NCBI GenBank assembly: GCA_947450365.1
Contig: CANFVE010000008.1
Span: 1-64,000, forward strand
From: Cytophagaceae bacterium
GTDB lineage: Bacteria > Bacteroidota > Bacteroidia > Cytophagales > Spirosomataceae
Length of the DNA stretch: 64,000 bases
Direction of reading: 5' to 3'
Shown: one piece after another, positions 35,149-44,303 of the stretch
Numbering within the stretch: position 1 is the stretch's first letter
How the letters are laid out: every line of letters begins with the position of its first letter
The notes under the pieces: generated by a model
Database searches by the model: none
Seen by the model: only the letters and a program-made list of their open reading frames with translations
What the model was told of the DNA's origin: nothing
Position numbers and translations under genes: made by a program

Positions 35149-36306
35149 TTAGCGATAAATTAAATACTTTTTACGCAGGGCCTTGTACTGGTTGAGCGCC
35201 GGTTGCCAGGAGGCCCGAATGTCTTTTTCGGAAAGTCCGGCCAACATTTGTTTGCGCAATTGATCCGTACCGGCCAATTTATCAAAAAAACTTGGGCTCG
35301 TAAAAAAGCTTTCTTGCTTGCCCGACTTTTCGAAAAAGTAAAATAAATAACGTAGACTAAAGCCCAATTTCCGCGTATCCACTTGCCTCAAATCAAATCC
35401 TGAACACAATTTCCCTTTCAAGGGAGGATCCATCGCACCCGGCGTAGGTACCGGGGTAAATTGATATGTCCCTAATCCTGTTCCTTCTGCACCGGCCACT
35501 TGGAATTGTGTATTCGTTCCCCGGCCCACACTCACCGCCGTTCCTTCAAAAAAACAAAGCGAAGGATAGAGGCCAATGGCCTGATTCGTAGGCAAATTGG
35601 GTGATGGCGCGATGGAAATATTCACCACGTCTGCGTGTTTATAATGCGCTACGGGTATAACCTGCAGTTCACAACGCAGGTGTCCCGCTAACCAGCCTTC
35701 GCCGTTCATCATTTGCGCTAACTCCCCCATCGTACATCCATGGACCACTGGAATTGGATTCAATCCCACAAAAGAGGCAAAAGCCTTATCCAAAACGGGC
35801 CCATCCACATAATGTCCATTCGGGTTTGCACGATCAAAAATCACTAATGGCTTTTTATTTTCCGCACAGGCCTCCATGACATAATGCAAGGTAGAACTAT
35901 AGGTATAAAAGCGTGCGCCCACATCTTGAATGTCAAAAACTACCACATCCACATCCTTTAAATCTTCTATTGTTGGTTTTTTATGTGCCCCATACAAAGA
36001 AACAATGGGTAAACCTGTTTTTTGATCTACCCCGTTCGCTATATGTGCTCCTGCATCGGCATCCCCACGAAAACCATGTTCGGGGGCAAATATTTTTTGA
36101 ATCTTAATTCCAAGAGCCAATAAGGAATCCGCCACATGCGTGCGACCGATAACAGAGGTATGATTGACTACGAGGGCCACTTTTTTACCTGTTAATAAAG
36201 GTAAATAACGCTGGGTGGCATAGGCTCCGGGAATCTGGGCGAAAAGCTGGGTGTTTGAAAAAATAAGGAATAAAAAAATTAGCTTGTAGATTCGAGACAT
36301 TCCCAT
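35149..36306 (-). CDS. Exo-beta-N-acetylmuramidase NamZ-like (DUF1343), exported
   Basis: A 385-residue exported protein with a signal peptide (YKLIFLFLIFSNTQLFAQ). It matches the DUF1343 family throughout: KVALVVNHTSVIGRTHVAD, KIFAPEHGFRGDADAGAHI, VVFDIQDVGARFYTYSSTLHYVMEA, VIFDRANPNGHYVDGPVLD and SVGRGTNTQFQVAGA. Characterised members release N-acetylmuramic acid from the non-reducing end of peptidoglycan fragments. The likely role is cell-wall recycling. It is divergent from the permease gene at 36379 with only 72 bases between. Confidence 0.88.
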   Translation of the reverse strand: MGMSRIYKLIFLFLIFSNTQLFAQIPGAYATQRYLPLLTGKKVALVVNHTSVIGRTHVADSLLALGIKIQKIFAPEHGFRGDADAGAHIANGVDQKTGLPIVSLYGAHKKPTIEDLKDVDVVVFDIQDVGARFYTYSSTLHYVMEACAENKKPLVIFDRANPNGHYVDGPVLDKAFASFVGLNPIPVVHGCTMGELAQMMNGEGWLAGHLRCELQVIPVAHYKHADVVNISIAPSPNLPTNQAIGLYPSLCFFEGTAVSVGRGTNTQFQVAGAEGTGLGTYQFTPVPTPGAMDPPLKGKLCSGFDLRQVDTRKLGFSLRYLFYFFEKSGKQESFFTSPSFFDKLAGTDQLRKQMLAGLSEKDIRASWQPALNQYKALRKKYLIYR

Positions 36307-36378
36307 TTTCTTTGCGTGTTAAAATATCGATTCCAAATATCTGATATTTTTAACATTTATCAAGGTAAATCCCGAAGA

Positions 36379-37587
36379 ATGAATTTTCCATTGTTTGTTG
36401 CCCGTCGAATTCGAAATACGCAGGAATCCTCCTTTTCGAAAACGGTAACCTATGTCGGAATCGGGACGATTTCCATCGGGATCAGCATCATCCTGATTGC
36501 ATTTTCGATTCTATTTGGGTTCAAAGAGGCCATTCAATCTAAAATCATCAGCATTTCAGGGGATGTGCGGATCAGTAAAATCAGCGGCAACCATTCCTTA
36601 TCGGAAAGCCCTTTGGCCAAAAATCGCCTTTGGGAAAATCGGATGATTCAACATCCAGCGGTCGATCACCTCCAATCCCATGTGCAAAAACCGGGGATTT
36701 TGGTCGGGAAAGAAGGTTTAGCTGGTGTCATTATCAAGGGAATTGGATCGGATATGCCGGTGAACCAGTTGGCCCCCAACATGCGCCAAGGGAAATCTCA
36801 AATTCGTCAGCCGCAAGACATTATTCTAAGCGAAACGATGGCGAGGCAGTTGAAAGTTCGGCTGAATGAATCGCTGATTCTGTATTTTTTGAGCCAACCG
36901 GAACGGCCTCGAAAAGTGCATGTGACCGGCATTTATCAAACGGGCCTTGAAGAATTGGATAAAATTTACATCATGGCCGATCGGGCATGGGTGCAAAAAA
37001 TGAATGGCTGGACCGAAGATTCTCTGGGGACTTATGAACTGTATTTCAAGAAAGATGTGGATGTGGCCCAACAAACCGCTAGCCTCGTCAAAAGCCTCCC
37101 CATGGATTGGAAAGCTGAAACTGTTTTCGAATTAAATCCGGCGATATTTGATTGGATGAGCATGTTAGACCGCAACATTGTTATTTTCATTACTTTATTG
37201 TTGGTAGTCGCATGTTTTAATCTTGTGGCCACACTTTGGGTATTAATTATGGAGCGCATTCCGATGGTCGGATTATTAAAAGCCTTAGGAAGTTCGCATG
37301 CTCAGATTCGAATGCTTTTTTGGTGGAATGGTTTTTTCATTTTGATCCGAGGGATCGTGATTGGAAATCTGTTGGCCATCCTATTTTGTTGGATTCAATC
37401 AAGCTATCACCTGATCCCTTTGGATCCTGAAAATTATTACATGAATGCCGTACCAATTCATTGGGACGTTTTAACTTGGATTTTGGTCAACCTAGGCACC
37501 TGTTTACTAGTCGCCCTCATCATGACCATTCCGACCCATTTCATAAAAAAAATCGATCCACAAGAAGCCATTAACTACAAAAACTAA
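36379..37587 (+). CDS. LolC/LolE-type ABC transporter permease, second copy
   Basis: A 402-residue inner-membrane protein related to the one at 7688-8920. ATG at 36379 (MNFPLFVARRIRNTQESSFSK) is chosen because it aligns with the paralogue; a longer frame overlaps the promoter region. It has an N-terminal membrane helix (ISIGISIILIAFSILFGF), a periplasmic MacB-like domain, and C-terminal FtsX helices (IVIFITLLLVVACFNLVATL, FFILIRGIVIGNLLAILFCW, LTWILVNLGTCLLVALIMTI). The pair could form a LolCE-like heterodimer although the genes are 28 kb apart. The stop overlaps the next ATG (TAATG). Confidence 0.83.
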   Translation: MNFPLFVARRIRNTQESSFSKTVTYVGIGTISIGISIILIAFSILFGFKEAIQSKIISISGDVRISKISGNHSLSESPLAKNRLWENRMIQHPAVDHLQSHVQKPGILVGKEGLAGVIIKGIGSDMPVNQLAPNMRQGKSQIRQPQDIILSETMARQLKVRLNESLILYFLSQPERPRKVHVTGIYQTGLEELDKIYIMADRAWVQKMNGWTEDSLGTYELYFKKDVDVAQQTASLVKSLPMDWKAETVFELNPAIFDWMSMLDRNIVIFITLLLVVACFNLVATLWVLIMERIPMVGLLKALGSSHAQIRMLFWWNGFFILIRGIVIGNLLAILFCWIQSSYHLIPLDPENYYMNAVPIHWDVLTWILVNLGTCLLVALIMTIPTHFIKKIDPQEAINYKN

Positions 37588-39446
37588 TGCGTCATATTCT
37601 CCTTTACGTCCTCCTGTTGTCTGGAATGCAGGCCTTGGCGCAACAAAAAGTTTCGTATGCGATACAATTAGGCAAAATCAGCCAGGACCAATTGATCGTC
37701 GAAGTAAAACCTCCCATCCTCAAAGCCGGGGCCGTCGAATATTGCTTTCCGAAAATCGTTCCGGGAACCTATGCAAATTATGATTTTGGTCGTTATATAT
37801 CCCAATTTAAAGCCTTTGATGCTGCCGGAAAAGAACTGAAATTCACAAAAAAATCGGTCAACCAATACCTCATCAAAGAAGGTCAAAAAATAGCCAAAAT
37901 TCGGTATGCCGTGGATGACACTTGGGATAGTCCGGAAATTGAGGGTGAATACGTTTTCGAACCCGCGGGAACTTCTTTTCAAGCAGACACCTTGTTTGCC
38001 CTAAATACGCATGGCTTATTAGGCTATTTTAAGGGATATGAAAAAACGGCGATTGAATTAGAAATCAGCCATCCCAACAATTTATTCGGAGCAAGTTCCA
38101 TCAAAAGCACGCAGAAAGGAAATAAAGACCTTTTTACCGCCCATTCGTATCAAGAAATTGTGGATGCACCGATTTTGTATTCCGTACCAGATACCCTAAC
38201 GCTTCGATTAGGTAAGAGCGATGTATTGATCTCCGTTTATAGCCCAAATCAGACAATTAATGCGGAACAAATCGCTGAAAAAGTAGCCCCCCTCTTGGAG
38301 GCTCAAAAGAATTATTTGGGTGGAAATCTGCCGGTGCAACGCTATGCTTTTTTAATCGTCTTATCAGAACAACTAAAAAGTGGAAATTTTGGGGCGCTCG
38401 AACACGCCCAATCTTCCTTTTATTATTTACCAGAAGGAAATATTCAAACGCTCGGCCAAACCATTCAAGACGTGTGTGCCCATGAATTTTTTCACATCCT
38501 AACGCCTTTAAACATTCATTCCGAGGAAATTGGGAATTTCGACTTCATTGAGCCTCGCATGTCGCAGCATTTATGGCTATATGAAGGTTTGACGGAATAT
38601 GCGGCGCATCATATGCAGGTTAAATATGGCTTGACGGATATCGGTCAATTCATGTCCACGATACAGGAAAAGTGGCAAACCATGCACATGCAATTCAATA
38701 ATGACATTCCGTTCACCAACATGAGTAAAAAGGTCTTGGATACCTACAAGGATCAATATAGCAATGTCTATCAAAAAGGTGCTTTATTGGGTTTTGGGCT
38801 TGATTTAATCTTGCGAAAGGGTTCCAATGGTGCCTATGGGACGCAAGAAATGATGCGGGATTTAGCCAAAGAATATGGACCAAATAAATCCTTTAAAGAT
38901 GAAGATCTGTTTGAGAAATTGGTTCAAATCACGCATCAATCGGCAATAGCGCAATTTTTTAAACATTACGTAGCTGGAAATAAAGAATTACCACTGAATG
39001 AATGGTTGAACGACATCGGCTATGCCCTCCGGGATAAAAACGAGGCCAACGAAAACCCGACCTATGCCCTCACCCTGGGATTTGATTTTCAGGCCCTTAG
39101 TGTCAATTCCGAAACAAAACGCGTGTACATAGGGGCAGAACCGGGTATCAATGCATTCGGAAAATCTTTGGATTTGCAGGCAAAAGATGAATTAATTTCT
39201 TTGAATGGCTTGCCCTTGGACATTGCGAATTTCGTGAAGAGTACGGAAGAATTTGTTCAAAAAATACGCGTTGGAGATCTATTTGATCTAGAAATCGCAC
39301 GACCCAATGGCAAAGGAGGTTTCGATATCTACCACTTGCGAGCGCCATTTGAACGCACACGCATGGAGAATCAGAACACGATTTACGAATTGAAAAACCC
39401 GACAGAGGCCCAATTGAAACTGCGCAAGGATTGGCTTAGGTCCTAA
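37587..39446 (+). CDS. M61 family peptidase with PDZ domain, exported
   Basis: A 619-residue glycyl-aminopeptidase-like protein. It has a signal peptide (MRHILLYVLLLSGMQALAQ), an N-terminal beta domain (YCFPKIVPGTYANYDFGRY), and a catalytic domain with the zinc motif H299-EFF-H303 and the third ligand E333 in LYEGLTEYAAHH. A PDZ-like domain follows at about residues 500-600 (IGAEPGINAFGKSLDLQAKDELISLNG). The M61 family trims N-terminal Gly or Ala residues; the natural substrate is unknown. Cotranscribed with the permease upstream. Its stop interlocks with that of the convergent symporter (CTAA). Confidence 0.88.
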   Translation: MRHILLYVLLLSGMQALAQQKVSYAIQLGKISQDQLIVEVKPPILKAGAVEYCFPKIVPGTYANYDFGRYISQFKAFDAAGKELKFTKKSVNQYLIKEGQKIAKIRYAVDDTWDSPEIEGEYVFEPAGTSFQADTLFALNTHGLLGYFKGYEKTAIELEISHPNNLFGASSIKSTQKGNKDLFTAHSYQEIVDAPILYSVPDTLTLRLGKSDVLISVYSPNQTINAEQIAEKVAPLLEAQKNYLGGNLPVQRYAFLIVLSEQLKSGNFGALEHAQSSFYYLPEGNIQTLGQTIQDVCAHEFFHILTPLNIHSEEIGNFDFIEPRMSQHLWLYEGLTEYAAHHMQVKYGLTDIGQFMSTIQEKWQTMHMQFNNDIPFTNMSKKVLDTYKDQYSNVYQKGALLGFGLDLILRKGSNGAYGTQEMMRDLAKEYGPNKSFKDEDLFEKLVQITHQSAIAQFFKHYVAGNKELPLNEWLNDIGYALRDKNEANENPTYALTLGFDFQALSVNSETKRVYIGAEPGINAFGKSLDLQAKDELISLNGLPLDIANFVKSTEEFVQKIRVGDLFDLEIARPNGKGGFDIYHLRAPFERTRMENQNTIYELKNPTEAQLKLRKDWLRS

Positions 39447-40702
39447 ACCGATTCAAGTGCCTGAAATTCGCCTTCATGTTTGGCTAACCAAATAGTGGCT
39501 ACGCCATTTCCAATGAAATTCGTTATGGCACGTGCCTCCGACATAAATCGGTCTACGCCCAATAATAAGGCCAATCCTTCCAAGGGAATCACTTGCAAAG
39601 CTGTCAAGGTAGATGCCAACACCACAAATCCACTTCCTGTCACACCTGCGGCTCCTTTGGACGTCACCATAAGAACACCAATGATGGTCAATAATTGTTC
39701 CCAGGACAACTGAATTCCATATACCTGCGCTAAAAACAAGGTAGCCATGGACAAATAAATACTTGTCCCATCCAAGTTAAACGAATAACCCGCCGGCACG
39801 ACAAGGCCCACGACGGATTTGGAACAGCCCATTTTTTCTAATTTAAGCATGAGAGAGGGCAAAGCCGCTTCCGATGAAGAGGTTCCTAACACGATTAACA
39901 ATTCTGCTTTGATGTAATTTAAAAAGGTGGTGATTTTCTCGCCACAGCTACGCATCACCAAACCTAAAACCAAAAACACGAAAATTCCCATCGTCACATA
40001 CACCGAAACCATCAATTTTGCGAGGGGCAATAAGGAATGTATCCCAAATTTCCCAATCGTAAACGCCATCCCACCCAAGGCCCCTAGAGGAGCTAAATAC
40101 ATAACTGCATGCAATCCCTTAAATACCCAATCCGAGGCCTGATGCATCCCGGCTACCATTTTCGCTTTTCCCCGCACGAAAGTCAAAAACACGCCAAAGG
40201 CAAGAGAGAAGAAAAGAATTTGAATCGTAAGATTTTCCTTAAAGAATAGAAGCCAACTAAATTCAGCCGCCTTTTGGGTGTATTTCGAAATATCGCCTCC
40301 AGCCACATCGTCCCGGATTACCCCCACGCCGGGTTCTAACAAATTCGAAACCCCTAAACCGATAATCAAGGCCAAGGTGGTAATGATTTCAAAATACAAC
40401 AAGGCCTTTCCGCCTACGCGACCCACCTTCTTCAAATTACCCATATTGACGATCCCCAAACTGATCGTCAAAATGATAATCGGATGAATGAATAATTTCA
40501 CTAAACTGATAAACACACCACTCAATAGCTCACTAAGACTAGGTCCGAAACTTAATTCAGTCCCTAATAAATTATAGGTGATTTTTTTGTCAAAAACTTG
40601 ATGCAATGCAATTTGAGGGCTAAAATGCCCAATTAATACACCAATTAAAATTGAAAGTAGGACCCAAAAAGTCAGATTGGAAGTAATATTTCGAAGCTTC
40701 AT
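39443..40702 (-). CDS. Dicarboxylate/amino acid:cation symporter (DAACS family), second copy
   Basis: A 419-residue inner-membrane transporter. Diagnostic stretches are FISLVKLFIHPIIILTISLGIVNMG, the HP1 loop LGTSSSEAALPSLMLKLEKMGC, GYSFNLDGTSIYLSMATLFLAQ, and MVTSKGAAGVTGSGFVVLASTL (HP2). The last motif, TSKGAAGVTGSGF, is closer to DctA/GltP proteins than in the copy at 6472-7704, which has TSKGIAGVPRASL, so the two probably differ in substrate. C4-dicarboxylates are likely for this copy. It is transcribed alone. Confidence 0.92.
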   Translation of the reverse strand: MKLRNITSNLTFWVLLSILIGVLIGHFSPQIALHQVFDKKITYNLLGTELSFGPSLSELLSGVFISLVKLFIHPIIILTISLGIVNMGNLKKVGRVGGKALLYFEIITTLALIIGLGVSNLLEPGVGVIRDDVAGGDISKYTQKAAEFSWLLFFKENLTIQILFFSLAFGVFLTFVRGKAKMVAGMHQASDWVFKGLHAVMYLAPLGALGGMAFTIGKFGIHSLLPLAKLMVSVYVTMGIFVFLVLGLVMRSCGEKITTFLNYIKAELLIVLGTSSSEAALPSLMLKLEKMGCSKSVVGLVVPAGYSFNLDGTSIYLSMATLFLAQVYGIQLSWEQLLTIIGVLMVTSKGAAGVTGSGFVVLASTLTALQVIPLEGLALLLGVDRFMSEARAITNFIGNGVATIWLAKHEGEFQALESV

Positions 40703-40757
40703 TCGTTAAAGGTAGGTTTAAAAACAAATGTAATAATTATTGATTATAAAATCATCG

Positions 40758-40809
40758 TTTGGGAATCTGCTGAGATTTGACGAATTTTACGGGCTATTTA
40801 ATTCCCAAA
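40758..40809. repeat. Nine-base inverted repeat in the trxB upstream region
   Basis: TTTGGGAAT (40758-40766) and ATTCCCAAA (40801-40809) are perfect complements separated by 34 bases, and the second arm is followed by a T run just before the trxB ATG. It could be a regulator site pair or a 5' leader hairpin. Confidence 0.4.
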
Positions 40810-40821
40810 AATTATTTTTTT

Positions 40822-41760
40822 ATGTCTGAAAAAATCAAATGTTTGATTATTGGATCCGGTCCTGCTGGCTATACAGCGGCTATATATGCATCTCGCGCGG
40901 GTTTGAAACCTGTGATGTATATGGGTGGCCAACCGGGTGGCCAATTAACCACCACCACCGAAGTAGATAATTTTCCTGGATACCCACAAGGCGTCGATGG
41001 GCCTACCATGATGGTGGATTTAGAAAATCAAGCAAAACGATTTGGAACAGATGTACGGTTTGGATTGGCGGAGAAAGTTGATTTTTCGTCCCAACCTAAA
41101 AAAGTATGGATCGATAATGGCACTGAAATCGAAGCGGATTCTGTGATTATCGCCACAGGCGCTTCAGCGAAATGGTTAGGCCTGGAAGGGGAAACAACCT
41201 ACAATGGCTTGGGCGTTTCTGCCTGTGCGGTATGTGATGGATTTTTCTACCGGAATCAAACGGTTGCCGTTGTAGGTGCGGGCGACACCGCTGCGGAAGA
41301 GGCGAGTTATTTGGCGAATTTATGTACGAAGGTGCACATGATTGTTCGTCGGGACGAAATGCGCGCTTCCCTGATCATGCAGGAACGCGTAAAAAACAAT
41401 CCGAAAATTGAGATTCATTGGAATTCAGAAACGGAGGAAATTTTGGGCGATGCGACGGGCGTGACGGGGATTCTGTTGAAAAATCGGGTGACGGGTAGCT
41501 CGGAGGAAATCGCATTAACTGGATTTTTTGTGGCCATCGGTCATCAGCCGAATACCTCGATTTTCAAAGGCCAATTAGACATGGATCCACAAGAGTATTT
41601 AATTACCGAGAAAGGAAGTTCTCGGACCAATATCCCAGGTGTTTTTGCCTGTGGAGATGTGCAGGATTCAACCTACCGACAAGCCGTTACTGCCGCAGGA
41701 AGTGGTTGTATGGCGGCCTTGGATGCAGAAAGATGGTTGGCCGCCAATGCCTTACACTAA
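40822..41760 (+). CDS. trxB: Thioredoxin-disulfide reductase
   Basis: A 312-residue FAD enzyme reducing thioredoxin with NADPH. ATG at 40822 begins MSEKIKCLIIGSGPAGYTAA, the FAD-binding motif; a longer frame runs into the leader repeat. The redox pair is C135-x2-C138 in SACAVCDGFFY, NADPH binding is at VAVVGAGDTAAEEA, and the second FAD motif is IPGVFACGDVQD. The normal GGN/S of the NADPH loop reads GAGDTA here, as in other members. It is followed at nine bases by an M23 peptidase gene. Confidence 0.95.
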   Translation: MSEKIKCLIIGSGPAGYTAAIYASRAGLKPVMYMGGQPGGQLTTTTEVDNFPGYPQGVDGPTMMVDLENQAKRFGTDVRFGLAEKVDFSSQPKKVWIDNGTEIEADSVIIATGASAKWLGLEGETTYNGLGVSACAVCDGFFYRNQTVAVVGAGDTAAEEASYLANLCTKVHMIVRRDEMRASLIMQERVKNNPKIEIHWNSETEEILGDATGVTGILLKNRVTGSSEEIALTGFFVAIGHQPNTSIFKGQLDMDPQEYLITEKGSSRTNIPGVFACGDVQDSTYRQAVTAAGSGCMAALDAERWLAANALH

Positions 41761-41769
41761 TACACATGT

Positions 41770-42879
41770 ATGAAATTTAAATTTCTTCTTTTGAGTATGT
41801 TCGCTTGCCTAGCTACCTTTTCGGGACAGGCACAGGAGCGTAAATTATTCAAGAAAAATACCAAAATCGATTATAAATCGCAGGCACAATTGTACCAAGA
41901 GCAGAACAAAAAAAGCGACTTGGATGAATTACCTCCCTTACAATTTAGGACAGAATCCGAATCAACCGCCACGGCAATTCAGGGCTCTGAAATGCAGGAA
42001 CGCAAATATGAGCCATTAAAAGTCATTAATCCGACGATCAGTAATTTTGATACGACGTCCATCGATGAAGGTGAGGCATTAGTCGTGGAAATCGAGGAAG
42101 AAAATGCACCCGAGGGAAGTGAGGATTTCGTATCGGTAGCTTCTTATTATTCGATTTGGGATACAAAAAGTATTGATCCATATGACATTAATGCGAAGGA
42201 TTTTGATGAACCGGTGGATTTGGAATTGTACAATTTGGAGGCGGGCCGAAATTGGTCAGCGCCATTGGCCTTGGTCAAACAAACGAGTCCCTTTGGTCCG
42301 CGCTGGGGACGTCTTCATGCGGGAGTTGATTTAGATTTAGAGACAGGTTATCCGGTCCTTGCGGCCTTTGATGGCATTGTGCGGGTGGCTTCGGTCGACT
42401 GGGGTGGCTATGGGAAATTCATGGTGGTTCGGCATTACAATGGCCTCGAAACCCTCTACGGCCATTTATCCAAACAAAATTTAGAAGCGGGAAGCTTTGT
42501 TAAAGCGGGAGATGAAATCGGTTTAGGCGGAAATACGGGTAGAAGTACCGGGTCGCATTTGCATTTTGAGACTCGTTTTGAAGGAAACCCCTTTAATCCC
42601 AATCAGGTATATAATTTCGGAACGGGAGAACCCCTTTCGGACCATTTATTAATCACCGCACAAACATTTAATTCTCGGGCATTATCCCTTCGAAATGAAT
42701 ACGGAAGTGCTGGGGAAAAAATCAGAACACGAAGAAAAGCGTGGACACGCGTGCGTCCGGGCGATAGTTTATATACAATTGCGCAGCGCGCGGGAATGTC
42801 AGTCAGTAAATTAGCGCGCCTAAATGGCCTTCGCTTATCATCGACCATTCGTGCCGGACGGCGCTTACGAATTCATTAA
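41770..42879 (+). CDS. M23 family metallopeptidase with C-terminal LysM, exported
   Basis: A 369-residue exported protein. After a signal peptide (FKFLLLSMFACLATFSGQAQ) and a low-complexity acidic middle, the LytM/M23 domain spans about residues 170-280: SPFGPRWGRLHAGVDLDLE and TGSHLHFETRFEG contain the His and Asp zinc ligands. A LysM domain closes the protein (VRPGDSLYTIAQRAGMSVSK, LARLNGLRLSSTIRAGRRL). All zinc ligands appear present, so it may be an active peptidoglycan endopeptidase. It lies between trxB and bshB1. Confidence 0.9.
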   Translation: MKFKFLLLSMFACLATFSGQAQERKLFKKNTKIDYKSQAQLYQEQNKKSDLDELPPLQFRTESESTATAIQGSEMQERKYEPLKVINPTISNFDTTSIDEGEALVVEIEEENAPEGSEDFVSVASYYSIWDTKSIDPYDINAKDFDEPVDLELYNLEAGRNWSAPLALVKQTSPFGPRWGRLHAGVDLDLETGYPVLAAFDGIVRVASVDWGGYGKFMVVRHYNGLETLYGHLSKQNLEAGSFVKAGDEIGLGGNTGRSTGSHLHFETRFEGNPFNPNQVYNFGTGEPLSDHLLITAQTFNSRALSLRNEYGSAGEKIRTRRKAWTRVRPGDSLYTIAQRAGMSVSKLARLNGLRLSSTIRAGRRLRIH

Positions 42880-42880
42880 T

Positions 42881-43603
42881 ATGGGGATAAAACTCGACAT
42901 ATTGGTCATGGCCGCGCATCCCGATGATGCGGAACTTTCCTGTTCAGGCACGATTTTGGCGGCCATTGCACAAGGAAAGAAAGTAGGCATCGTGGATTTT
43001 ACGCGTGGAGAATTAGGTACGCGCGGTACGCCTGAAATTCGTTTACAAGAGTCGGCCGATGCGAGCCAAATCATGGGCTTACATGCCCGAGAAAATTTAG
43101 AATTAGCCGATGGTTTTTTTCAAAATGACCAAGAAAGTCAATTGAAATTAATTCAGGTGATTCGTCGGTACCAACCGGACATTGTCCTCGCCAATGCCCT
43201 CGAAGATCGACATCCTGATCACGGAAAAGGGGCTAAATTAGCCATTGACGCCTGTTTTTTAGCAGGTTTACGACAAATAAAAACAAAGGATTCTCTGGAG
43301 GAACAAGTAGCTTGGAGACCTAAACACCTTTTTCATTACATCCAAGACCGTTATTTAGAGCCTGATTTTGTCTTGGACATCAGCGCGCATTGGGATACAA
43401 AGGAAAAGGCGATTCGCGCGTTTAAAAGTCAGTTTTTTGATCCGAGTTCCGCTGAGCCCATGTCCTATATTTCAAGCCCTGAATTCTTAAAATTCATCGA
43501 GGCTAGGTCACGTGAAATGGGGCATAAAATCGGGGTAACCTATGGCGAAGGTTTTCAAAGCCAGCGCATGATAGGTCTGTCCAATCTCAGCGCGCTAATT
43601 TAA
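42881..43603 (+). CDS. bshB1: N-acetylglucosaminyl-malate deacetylase (bacillithiol synthesis, BshB1)
   Basis: A 240-residue zinc-dependent LmbE/PIG-L-family enzyme. ATG at 42881 follows the previous stop by one base and starts MGIKLDILVMAAHPDDAELSCSGT, which carries the zinc motif AHPDDAE; EDRHPDHGKGAKLA supplies the second part. The length and the segment VDFTRGELGTRGTPEIRLQE match BshB1, which deacetylates GlcNAc-malate in the second step of bacillithiol synthesis. bshA and bshC are not in the window. Its neighbour trxB fits a thiol-redox theme. Confidence 0.9.
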   Translation: MGIKLDILVMAAHPDDAELSCSGTILAAIAQGKKVGIVDFTRGELGTRGTPEIRLQESADASQIMGLHARENLELADGFFQNDQESQLKLIQVIRRYQPDIVLANALEDRHPDHGKGAKLAIDACFLAGLRQIKTKDSLEEQVAWRPKHLFHYIQDRYLEPDFVLDISAHWDTKEKAIRAFKSQFFDPSSAEPMSYISSPEFLKFIEARSREMGHKIGVTYGEGFQSQRMIGLSNLSALI

Positions 43604-43606
43604 GGG

Positions 43607-44239
43607 TTAGGGAGCGATGCGAAAGCGTTCCCAATGCTGGTCTTGTTTTTCATAGACAACACGGTCGTGCAGACGAGAAGGTCTTCCCTGCCAAAATTCC
43701 ATATAATCCGGAATTAATTCATAGCCACCCCAATGCGCGGGTTTGGGAATATCTTTGCCTTCGTATTGATGGGCTAATTCCGCGTACCGATTTTCTAAAT
43801 ATGCACGGGATTCGACGCGCTGACTTTGGTCGGAGACCCAGGCGCCTATTTGAGATTCACGGGGGCGTTGGTGAAAATATTCGGTCGATAACACGTCGGA
43901 CATTTTGTAGACCTTCCCCTCGATTCGTACTTGGCGTTCTAATTCGCCCCAAAAAAAGGTCAACGAAGCCTGCGCATGATGGGCCAGTTCGGCTCCCTTG
44001 CGTGAGTGGTAATTCGTAAAAAATGTGAAGCCTTCACCGATATGTTTGAGCAAAACGACACGTGCGGAGGGTTTAAAATCATGCCCCACGGTACTTAAAA
44101 TCATGGCATTAGGCTCGGGAAGCTTGGCATTGCTGGCTTCTTGGAACCAAATTTTAAATTGGTCGATGGGATTCGGCGCGACTGTGGATTCCAACAATTC
44201 ACCTTTTTGATAATTCTCTCGAAGCGCAGCTAAATTCAT
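43607..44239 (-). CDS. pdxH: Pyridoxamine 5'-phosphate oxidase
   Basis: A 210-residue FMN enzyme that oxidises PNP or PMP to PLP. Family stretches are LRENYQKGELLES, ARVVLLKHIGEGFTFFTNYHSRKGAEL with FMN contacts, FFWGELERQVRIEGKVYK, QRPRESQIGAWVSDQSQ and WGGYELIPDYMEFWQGRPSRLHDR. Length is normal. It reads toward bshB1, from which it is separated by three bases. Confidence 0.96.
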   Translation of the reverse strand: MNLAALRENYQKGELLESTVAPNPIDQFKIWFQEASNAKLPEPNAMILSTVGHDFKPSARVVLLKHIGEGFTFFTNYHSRKGAELAHHAQASLTFFWGELERQVRIEGKVYKMSDVLSTEYFHQRPRESQIGAWVSDQSQRVESRAYLENRYAELAHQYEGKDIPKPAHWGGYELIPDYMEFWQGRPSRLHDRVVYEKQDQHWERFRIAP

Positions 44240-44285
44240 AATTCGACAATTTATTTCTTATCTTTACCTAGGCTTTTTAGCCTAT

Positions 44286-44293
44286 CAAATTTA
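44286..44293 (-). promoter_or_regulatory. -7 element TAAATTTG of pdxH
   Basis: An exact TAnnTTTG on the minus strand, predicting a start near 44280 and a leader of about 40 bases. The leader would contain the hairpin TAGGC/GCCTA at 44269-44284. For divergent polA only a near-match (TATCTTTA, 44259-44266) is seen. Confidence 0.4.
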
Positions 44294-44303
44294 GTCAAAA
44301 TTT

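Noticed and set aside
44269-44284. Hairpin TAGGC/GCCTA between pdxH and polA as a terminator
   Set aside because: It lies between divergent 5' ends, where a terminator is not expected, and no T tract follows; it may only be part of the pdxH leader.
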